From positions 47,509 to 111,508 of the forward strand of contig PLRU01000032.1 in the NCBI GenBank assembly GCA_003164045.1: DNA of 64,000 bases, written 5' to 3'. The stretch comes from Candidatus Lustribacter telmatis. GTDB lineage: Bacteria; Vulcanimicrobiota; Vulcanimicrobiia; Vulcanimicrobiales; Vulcanimicrobiaceae. The notes under the pieces were generated by a model. The model was not told the origin of the DNA. It ran no database searches and worked only from the letters and a program-made list of their open reading frames with translations. A program made the translations under genes and the position numbers. Shown here piece after piece: positions 59,165-64,000 of this stretch (position 1 is its first letter; each line of letters begins with the position of its first letter).

Positions 59165-59835
59165 GTCCGGCGTGCCGCGGCGCGTTCGCGCGAACGTTGA
59201 CGTCGCCACTCCGCGATTTTCGCGTGATCGCCCGAGAGCAGGACGTCGGGAACGGCGATGCCGCGAAAAACCGGCGGCCGGGTAAAGGCTGGATGGTCGA
59301 GTGCGCCGGGGCCGTCCGCGAACGATTCCGCAGCGCGCGATTCGGCCGCGATCACGCCGTCGATCAAGCGCGCGGTCGCATCGAGAAACGCCATCGCGGC
59401 GATTTCGCCGCCGGTCAGCACGAACGGTCCGAGCGAGAATTCTTCGATCGGGTAGAGCGCCGCGAGCCGCTCGTCCACGCCCTCGTAGTGTCCGCAAATC
59501 AGGATCAGGCGGTCGAGTTCGCCGAACGCGACGGCGTCGGGATGCGTGAACGGCCGGCCGGCCGCGGCCGTGAGGACGATCCGGCGGCGTTCGTTCGCGG
59601 GCGCAGCGGCGATGATCGCATCGAGCGTGCGCGCCAGCGGTTCGATGCGCAGCACCATGCCCGGTCCGCCGCCGTAGGGCCGCTCGTCGGCGCGCGCGCC
59701 CGGTTCGAGTCCGTCGAGCAGATCGTGCACGCGGACGCCGATCAGGTCGCGCTCGATCGCGCGCCCGACGATCGAGAGCCCGATGACCGGGGCGAACATC
59801 TCCGGAAAGAGCGAGATGACGTCGACGTGCAACAT
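59161..59835 (-). CDS. trmD: tRNA (guanine-N1)-methyltransferase
   Basis: Methylates G37 of tRNAs with S-adenosylmethionine, preventing +1 frameshifts. 224 residues; MLHVDVISLFPEMFAPV at the N-terminus, ADERPYGGGPGMVL, the trefoil-knot block LILICGHYEGVDERL, and EEFSLGPFVLTGGEIAAM are all standard. The start is ATG 59835; no strong ribosome site precedes it. It is divergent from the TPR gene with start codons almost touching, and followed by the FecR gene rather than rplS. Confidence 0.96.
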   Translation of the reverse strand: MLHVDVISLFPEMFAPVIGLSIVGRAIERDLIGVRVHDLLDGLEPGARADERPYGGGPGMVLRIEPLARTLDAIIAAAPANERRRIVLTAAAGRPFTHPDAVAFGELDRLILICGHYEGVDERLAALYPIEEFSLGPFVLTGGEIAAMAFLDATARLIDGVIAAESRAAESFADGPGALDHPAFTRPPVFRGIAVPDVLLSGDHAKIAEWRRQRSRERAAARRT

Positions 59836-59842
59836 GGGAGCG

Positions 59843-60319
59843 ATGTCGTTCTTCGCGCGGCTGTTTCGAATCGCCCCGGTCGTCCCGGCGGGCCCACTCG
59901 AGCGCGGGTCGCAGGCCCTGCGCGCCGGCGACCTCGTCGAGGCCGAGCGCGCCTTCACCGAAGCGCTGGCGGCGGCGGATTCCGAGCGCGAGCGGGCCTT
60001 GGCGCACAACAAACGGGCCCTGGTGGCGCTGGCCCGGGGCGACCGCCCGGCGGCCGAGGCGGCGCTCGACGAGGCCCTGCGCACTTACGCGGCTTGCGTT
60101 CCGGCGATGGTCAACGCGGGCAATCTGCTGTTGGAAGACGGCGACGTCGATGGCGCCATCGCCCGGTTCGAGGCGGCGATTCTGCTCGATCCGGACTATC
60201 CCGAGGCCCACCACAACCTCGGCGTGGCGTTTCGGCGGGCCGGCCGCCGAAGTGACGCGGTGCGCGAATTGCGCCGGGCGACGGGGTTGGAGCGGCGGCG
60301 CAAGAATGACCGCTCCTGA
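59843..60319 (+). CDS. TPR-repeat protein
   Basis: 158 residues. Helical repeats: ERGSQALRAGDLVEAERAFTEAL, then ALAHNKRALVALARGDRPAAEAAL, then MVNAGNLLLEDGDVDGAIARFEAAILLDPDYPEAHHNLGVAFRRAG, the last two being clear tetratricopeptide repeats. It is a protein-protein interaction scaffold; partner unknown. The start could be ATG 59843 or ATG 59834. The stop shares a base with the next start (TGATG), coupling it to the Clp N-domain-like protein. Confidence 0.85.
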   Translation: MSFFARLFRIAPVVPAGPLERGSQALRAGDLVEAERAFTEALAAADSERERALAHNKRALVALARGDRPAAEAALDEALRTYAACVPAMVNAGNLLLEDGDVDGAIARFEAAILLDPDYPEAHHNLGVAFRRAGRRSDAVRELRRATGLERRRKNDRS

Positions 60320-60813
60320 TGGATCAGGATCAAGTACTCCTATCGGATGAACTGCTCGCGGTCTGTCGCGCGGCGGTCACGTTTGCCGTCGAGTACGGGG
60401 CCTCGTTCGTCGCCCCGCCGCACGTTCTGCTGGCGCTGCTCGACGATTCAAAAGTCGGCGGCGCGCTCGCCGAAGTGCTCGAGCGCGGGCGTATCGTCGC
60501 CGCAGCGCGTCAACCGTCGGCCGGGGGCGTGCACGAAGTTCCCGAGGGTATCATGCCGCGTGGCGAAAAGCCGCCGTTCGTGCGCTACGACACGGTCGTG
60601 TTCCATTCCAGCGACGGACAGTATCAGCGTTGGTTCAACCGCGATTCGTTCAAATTGTTCAACGAATCGGCGAAGCGCGCAAACGGCGGACGCTTCATGC
60701 CCAAACACCTTGCGCTCGGCATGACGGTCGTCGCGCAAGACGATCAGAACGTGCGCGCGCTGCTCGGCAAAGACCCGGAAATCTTTAAAGAAGTCGTCTA
60801 CGCGCTCAAATAG
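60319..60813 (+). CDS. Stand-alone Clp N-domain-like protein
   Basis: 164 residues. Two segments resemble the repeated Clp_N helices: YGASFVAPPHVLLALLDDS near residues 27-45, and ANGGRFMPKHLALGMTVVAQDDQNVRALL near residues 118-147. The middle part (FVRYDTVVFHSSDGQYQRWF) is atypical. No AAA+ ATPase domain follows, so it could be an adaptor or decoy for ClpC/ClpA-type unfoldases. It is translated with the upstream TPR protein. Confidence 0.65.
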   Translation: MDQDQVLLSDELLAVCRAAVTFAVEYGASFVAPPHVLLALLDDSKVGGALAEVLERGRIVAAARQPSAGGVHEVPEGIMPRGEKPPFVRYDTVVFHSSDGQYQRWFNRDSFKLFNESAKRANGGRFMPKHLALGMTVVAQDDQNVRALLGKDPEIFKEVVYALK

Positions 60814-61306
60814 CAGAATTCGGGTGCGCCGAATCCTGTGCCGAAGCAATGGCGTCGATGCTGCGGATTTCTTCTAAGTATTCGAAGAGCTGCGGCAACG
60901 TGATTTTCTCGAGTTCGCAGCGCGCCTGGATCGCGTCGCCGTCCTCGCCTTCGTCGCGTAGATAACAGCGCGATTCTACACCCGCGCTCTCGCTGAGGAA
61001 CGACACCGCGAAGCCCTTACCGAGGGTATCGTCGTAGATGCGCATCGCGGCGGGGTTGAGGATCTCGATCGAGTGCGCGTTGTTGTGCGCATCGAAGATC
61101 GTGATCGTGAGATAATCGCGATTGGCGATTTCGATCGAACCAACGACGAACGCGTTCTTGGCCGAAAAGAACTCATGACCGCGCTTGTTTCGTGAACTCA
61201 CCTCGTAGAAAACGCGGTGGGCAACGAAGCGGTTGAGAATCTTGCGGAGCGTAGCAATCGACGCCAGCGTTTCGGTGCGATTGCCGCGGGTGTAGATGAT
61301 CTTCAA
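60806..61306 (-). CDS. Hypothetical protein
   Basis: 166 residues, no family recognised. Mixed alpha/beta composition: an N-terminal helix (TLASIATLRKILNRFVAHRVF), then several likely strands (FFSAKNAFVVGSIEIANRDYLTITIFDAHNNAHSI) and an acidic C-terminus with an EYLEEIRSIDAI helix. No signal peptide. The start is ATG 61306. The 3' end overlaps the convergent Clp-N-like gene by eight bases. Confidence 0.65.
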   Translation of the reverse strand: MKIIYTRGNRTETLASIATLRKILNRFVAHRVFYEVSSRNKRGHEFFSAKNAFVVGSIEIANRDYLTITIFDAHNNAHSIEILNPAAMRIYDDTLGKGFAVSFLSESAGVESRCYLRDEGEDGDAIQARCELEKITLPQLFEYLEEIRSIDAIASAQDSAHPNSAI

Positions 61307-61398
61307 GAAGGGGCGCCGCCGGCTCTCAAAAATTTTGCCCGTCGCTACGAGCAGCGGGGCATGTGCCGTTACCCGGGGCCGGGAAGAAACCCTACCGG

Positions 61399-61800
61399 AT
61401 GCTCTCGATTCCCGATATGGCCCTGCTCGGCGCTGCCGCCCTCATGTTTTTCGGTCCGGAACAACTCCCGAAGGTCGCGCGGAAGGTTGGGCTGTTGGTC
61501 CGGGACGTCCAAAACACGTCGCAGTCGTTCATCCGCGAGATGGAACGGGCGGGCGACGACCACAACTATGGCCCGGACATTTCTCGCGCCCATCTGCTCG
61601 AGGACCCCGTCGCACCCACTGCCACGCACGCGTCCTATGAAGCACCGGTGCACGACGCCTACGCAGCCGAGCCGTACGCCAGTACCCCCGCCTGGGAGCA
61701 TCCCTACGCCGCAAGCGAACCCGCTCCGGTGTCGCCGTTGCACGACGTGGTTCCACCGCGTGCGCCAAGCGTGAGCGCGGACCACGACCTACCGCCTTAG
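61399..61800 (+). CDS. Twin-arginine translocase TatA/TatB-family protein
   Basis: 133 residues. A single N-terminal membrane helix (IPDMALLGAAALMFF) leads into the FGPEQLPKVARKVGLLVRDVQ amphipathic helix, the hallmark of TatA/TatB. The C-terminal 80 residues are Pro/Ala/His-rich and probably disordered. FGPE at the hinge and the length lean towards TatB, but A and B cannot be separated here. The start is ATG 61399. It would export the Tat-signal binding proteins seen in this window. Confidence 0.88.
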   Translation: MLSIPDMALLGAAALMFFGPEQLPKVARKVGLLVRDVQNTSQSFIREMERAGDDHNYGPDISRAHLLEDPVAPTATHASYEAPVHDAYAAEPYASTPAWEHPYAASEPAPVSPLHDVVPPRAPSVSADHDLPP

Positions 61801-61834
61801 GCGGCCGGGCGAAGGATTCGCTTGAAGCGAATCC

Positions 61835-62065
61835 TCAGAGGTTGAAGTTTTGGCGGATCTCGTTGATCCGCGATTCCAACAGGCCGCGCACCTGGCGATG
61901 CAGGCGGTCTTTCTGCTCTTCCGGCAGGCGCTGATACACGAGGTATCCGGCGGCTGAAATGATGCCGCCGAGAACGCCGACCATGACGGTGCGTCCTGCA
62001 TCCCCGGCATCGGGGCCATTCGGGACGGGTTCGTTGGTGCCGGGGGTCTTGCTCGAGTCGCTCAT
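61835..62065 (-). CDS. Small membrane protein, 76 residues
   Basis: A Pro/Gly/Asp-rich N-terminus is followed by one hydrophobic helix (VMVGVLGGIISAAGYLVY) and a charged amphipathic tail (LPEEQKDRLHRQVRGLLESR), a layout like YtxH-type small stress proteins. The start is ATG 62065 with GAGGTGAG upstream. It lies downstream of prp on the same strand, in the place often held by rpmA. Confidence 0.7.
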   Translation of the reverse strand: MSDSSKTPGTNEPVPNGPDAGDAGRTVMVGVLGGIISAAGYLVYQRLPEEQKDRLHRQVRGLLESRINEIRQNFNL

Positions 62066-62112
62066 CGTCTCACCTCGCTTCGACGTGCAGCTACCCAAAA
62101 ACTTCGCCGCAG

Positions 62113-62442
62113 TTACGGTTCTGGGGCCTCTTTTGCACGCACGTGCTTCGGGTATTGACTCGCGATCTGCACGATTGCGAGTTCTGCCGTCGCGACGATC
62201 GCTCGAACGTCATCGCGGTCGCGCGCGGCTTCGGGCCAGCGCATTGCGAGCCGTCCGCCCGTACGCTCGCCTTCGACGTCGATTCCCGCATGTTGGGCGA
62301 GTCCGAGCCAGGCGGCTTGGAGAATTGCCGAAGCCGCCGCGCAGACCACGTCTTCGCCCGGATCGGCCCAGCCGGCGTGACCCTCGGCAAAAACAGAAGA
62401 CAGCCGGTTACGGCTGTCCCTGCGAAATGTTACCGTGACCAC
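62113..62442 (-). CDS. prp: Ribosomal-processing cysteine protease Prp
   Basis: 109 residues. The catalytic pair lies in EGHAGWADPGEDVVCAAASAIL: His and Cys at the family positions. Prp trims the N-terminal extension of ribosomal protein L27 in bacteria that have one. The start is GTG 62442, four bases after the rplU stop. Normally the order is rplU-prp-rpmA, but no L27 gene follows here. A hairpin with a T-run lies within its first 20 codons. Confidence 0.9.
   Translation of the reverse strand: MVTVTFRRDSRNRLSSVFAEGHAGWADPGEDVVCAAASAILQAAWLGLAQHAGIDVEGERTGGRLAMRWPEAARDRDDVRAIVATAELAIVQIASQYPKHVRAKEAPEP
62389..62417 (-). terminator. Hairpin plus T-run inside the 5' end of prp
   Basis: On the minus strand, ACAGCCG (62417-62411), loop TAAC and CGGCTGT (62406-62400) make a perfect 7-bp stem. 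Then comes CTTCTGTTTTTG, with five T at 62393-62389. It has the shape of a rho-independent terminator or attenuator just after rplU, but lies in prp codons 9-18. Confidence 0.45.
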
Positions 62443-62446
62443 CGGA

Positions 62447-62764
62447 TTAAACCGGCAGCGTGATTTTTTCGATACGGATTTCCGCGAAGCGCTGGCGATG
62501 GCCGACGAGCTTGCGGACGCGCTTCTTCGGCTTGTATTTGAAGACGAGGATCTTCTTGTCTTTGGCCTGGCGCAGGACGGTCCCGGAGACGGCGGCTCCG
62601 CTGACGATCGGGGTGCCGATGCTCACGGCGGTGCCGTCCGAGCTCAGGACCACGCGATCGAAGGTAACCGTGGAGCCGACTTCTTGGTCGATAAGGTCGG
62701 TGCGGATGACGTCGCCTTCGGCAACGCGCAGCTGCTTGCCGCCGGTCTCAATGATCGCGTACAT
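62447..62764 (-). CDS. rplU: 50S ribosomal protein L21
   Basis: 105 residues, normal length. MYAIIETGGKQLRVAEGDVIRTD and the C-terminal KKILVFKYKPKKRVRKLVGHRQRF are diagnostic. The start is ATG 62764. The promoter at 62774-62802 places transcription start within about three bases of the ATG, so the message is probably leaderless. It forms an operon with prp. Confidence 0.97.
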   Translation of the reverse strand: MYAIIETGGKQLRVAEGDVIRTDLIDQEVGSTVTFDRVVLSSDGTAVSIGTPIVSGAAVSGTVLRQAKDKKILVFKYKPKKRVRKLVGHRQRFAEIRIEKITLPV

Positions 62765-62773
62765 AACCGCGGT

Positions 62774-62802
62774 ATTTTATCAGAACGAAGGCTCCTCGTC
62801 AA
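62774..62802 (-). promoter_or_regulatory. Strong sigma70-type promoter of rplU
   Basis: On the minus strand: TTGACG (62802-62797), a 17-base spacer, then TAAAAT (62779-62774) preceded by TGA as an extended -10. The -10 ends nine bases before the ATG, leaving almost no leader. Confidence 0.65.
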
Positions 62803-62892
62803 CGAGCAGCTCGTCGCTGATGCCCGCTTGTGTTGATTGATAAAGAGAGTGTGGCGGAGGAGCCGCGTGAGGCGCGCCGCAAGCGCCCCAAA

Positions 62893-64000
62893 ATGACCGT
62901 GCTCACTCAATCTAGCTTGGACACCCTGCGGGTCGACATCGTCGGCAGCTTTTTGCGGCCGCCGGGCCTCAAGGCGGCCGAGACGGCCTTTGCTGCCGGC
63001 TCCGGCAACGCCGCGGAGCTCCACCGCCTCGAGGATGAGGCAATCGCCGCGCTGATCGCCCAAGAAGAGCAGCACGGCTTGCCGATCGTCTCCGACGGAG
63101 AGTACCGGCGCCGCCATTTCATGGAAAGCTTCGCTCAGGTTGCCGGTATGGAGCCGTGGTACGCCGTGCTCAACGGGGCCGCCGCGACCAAGGCGCCCGA
63201 GACGGCCGAGAAACCCAAAGTGCTCGACAAAGAGCACGGCAACGAAGTGCGCTGCCCGGTGACGCAGCGGCTGGAACTGGTGCGCAACGCGCCGCTCGAT
63301 GAGTACACGTTCGCGGCGAGCGTCGCGACGCGGCCCGCCACCGTGACCTTGATCGGTCCCGATCGCATCGGTCAGCGCTACGCCTACGAAGAGTCGCGCG
63401 CGATCTACCCCGGCGGCCTGGATGAATTTCTCGGCGAGGTGGTGCGCGTCGAGCGCGAGATGATCGCCGGCCTGACGGCCGCGGGTTGCCGCTACGTGCA
63501 CATCGACGGCCCGGGCTACACCGCCTACGTCGACGACGACACGCTCGCCGCGATGCGCGGCCGCGGCGAAGATCCGGCGAGCAATCTCGAGCGTTCGATT
63601 CGCGCCGACAACGCGGTGGTGGCGAACTTCCCCGGCACGACGTTCGGCATCCATCTCTGCCGTGGGAACAGCCGCAGCCAGTGGCACCGCAAGGGCAGCT
63701 ACGAAGCCGTGGCCGAGAAACTCTTCGGCAGCCTCGCGCACCAGCGGTTTTTGCTCGAATACGACGACGAACGTTCGGGCGGTTTCGAACCGCTGCGCTT
63801 CGTGCCGAAGGGCAAAGTCGTCGTGCTCGGTTTGATTACGACCAAGCGCGGCGCGCTCGAATCGATGGACGAGTTGCAGCGCCGGATCGAAGAAGCGAGC
63901 AAATATTTGCCGCTCGAACAACTTGCGCTTAGCCCGCAGTGCGGCTTTGCGTCGGGACTTGCCGGTAATCAGTTAACCGAAGACGAGCAATGGCGCAAAG
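62893..64000 (+). CDS. MetE C-terminal-domain-like (cobalamin-independent methionine synthase family) protein, 3' end cut
   Basis: About 369 visible residues, running off the right edge. The UROD/MetE-like barrel contains VDIVGSFLRPPGLK, LPIVSDGEYRRRHFMESF, YVHIDGPGYTAYV, FGIHLCRGNSRSQWHRKG (His and Cys zinc ligands) and ALSPQCGFASGLAGN (late Cys ligand). Short MetE-like proteins without the N-terminal domain transfer methyl groups in methionine synthesis or in O-demethylation and other methyl-transfer pathways. The start is ATG 62893, or GTG 62851 in the same frame. Confidence 0.87.
   Translation, partial: MTVLTQSSLDTLRVDIVGSFLRPPGLKAAETAFAAGSGNAAELHRLEDEAIAALIAQEEQHGLPIVSDGEYRRRHFMESFAQVAGMEPWYAVLNGAAATKAPETAEKPKVLDKEHGNEVRCPVTQRLELVRNAPLDEYTFAASVATRPATVTLIGPDRIGQRYAYEESRAIYPGGLDEFLGEVVRVEREMIAGLTAAGCRYVHIDGPGYTAYVDDDTLAAMRGRGEDPASNLERSIRADNAVVANFPGTTFGIHLCRGNSRSQWHRKGSYEAVAEKLFGSLAHQRFLLEYDDERSGGFEPLRFVPKGKVVVLGLITTKRGALESMDELQRRIEEASKYLPLEQLALSPQCGFASGLAGNQLTEDEQWRK

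Noticed and set aside
1..64000. tRNA genes, CRISPR arrays, toxin-antitoxin pairs, prophage or biosynthetic gene clusters
   Set aside because: I looked in the intergenic gaps and gene list and saw no cloverleaf-like sequence, spaced repeats or marker genes of these systems.

Overview
This is a 64 kb chromosomal window from a high-GC bacterium. An RND efflux pair implies an outer membrane, and a HemQ-type coproheme decarboxylase implies the coproporphyrin route to heme. GTG and TTG starts are frequent, and genes are packed with ATGA, GTGA or TTGA overlaps. No single marker names the organism. The mix would fit an uncultured diderm lineage such as Candidatus Eremiobacterota, but that placement is an inference. 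I saw no tRNA, rRNA, CRISPR array, insertion sequence or prophage.

Bases 1-45,100 form a catabolic region rich in aromatic-compound genes, broken by a few housekeeping genes (dut, panE, hemQ, comM). It holds two AAHS-type MFS transporters, two Rieske ring-hydroxylating oxygenase alpha subunits, a type I (VOC) and a type II (LigB/MhpB) extradiol dioxygenase each with an alpha/beta-fold C-C hydrolase, two dienelactone hydrolases and five metal-dependent amidohydrolase-like enzymes. It also holds a two-subunit molybdenum hydroxylase, a single-cupin protein, a CaiB-type CoA-transferase, an acyl-CoA ligase, a 3-hydroxyacyl-CoA dehydrogenase and regulators of the IclR, GntR and TetR families. Five periplasmic binding proteins (three LivJ-like, two SsuA/NMT1-like) sit beside these enzymes with no ABC permease or ATPase next to them. 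The most self-contained module is 33.3-40.2 kb: TetR, dienelactone hydrolase, C-C hydrolase and extradiol dioxygenase, divergent from binding protein, Rieske oxygenase, an unknown 98-aa protein and a TIM-barrel lactonase. A strong promoter with repeated TCCGGT half-sites lies between the two arms. Base composition there looks less GC-rich than around it.

Bases 45,100-50,200 carry an RbsBAC-type sugar ABC transporter followed by a PatB/MalY aminotransferase in one operon.

Bases 50,200-64,000 are mostly core genes. A ten-gene minus-strand operon runs rplS, two signal peptidases, ylqF/rbgA, rnhB, yraN, a Ser/Thr protein kinase, an APC permease, a 67-aa membrane protein and a universal stress protein, much of it joined by 4-base start/stop overlaps. 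trmD lies 1.8 kb away from rplS, separated by a FecR-domain gene and a lone sulfotransferase-like gene. Next come a TPR protein, a stand-alone Clp N-domain-like protein, a TatA/B protein, prp and rplU, with no rpmA following. A MetE C-domain-like methyltransferase runs off the right edge.
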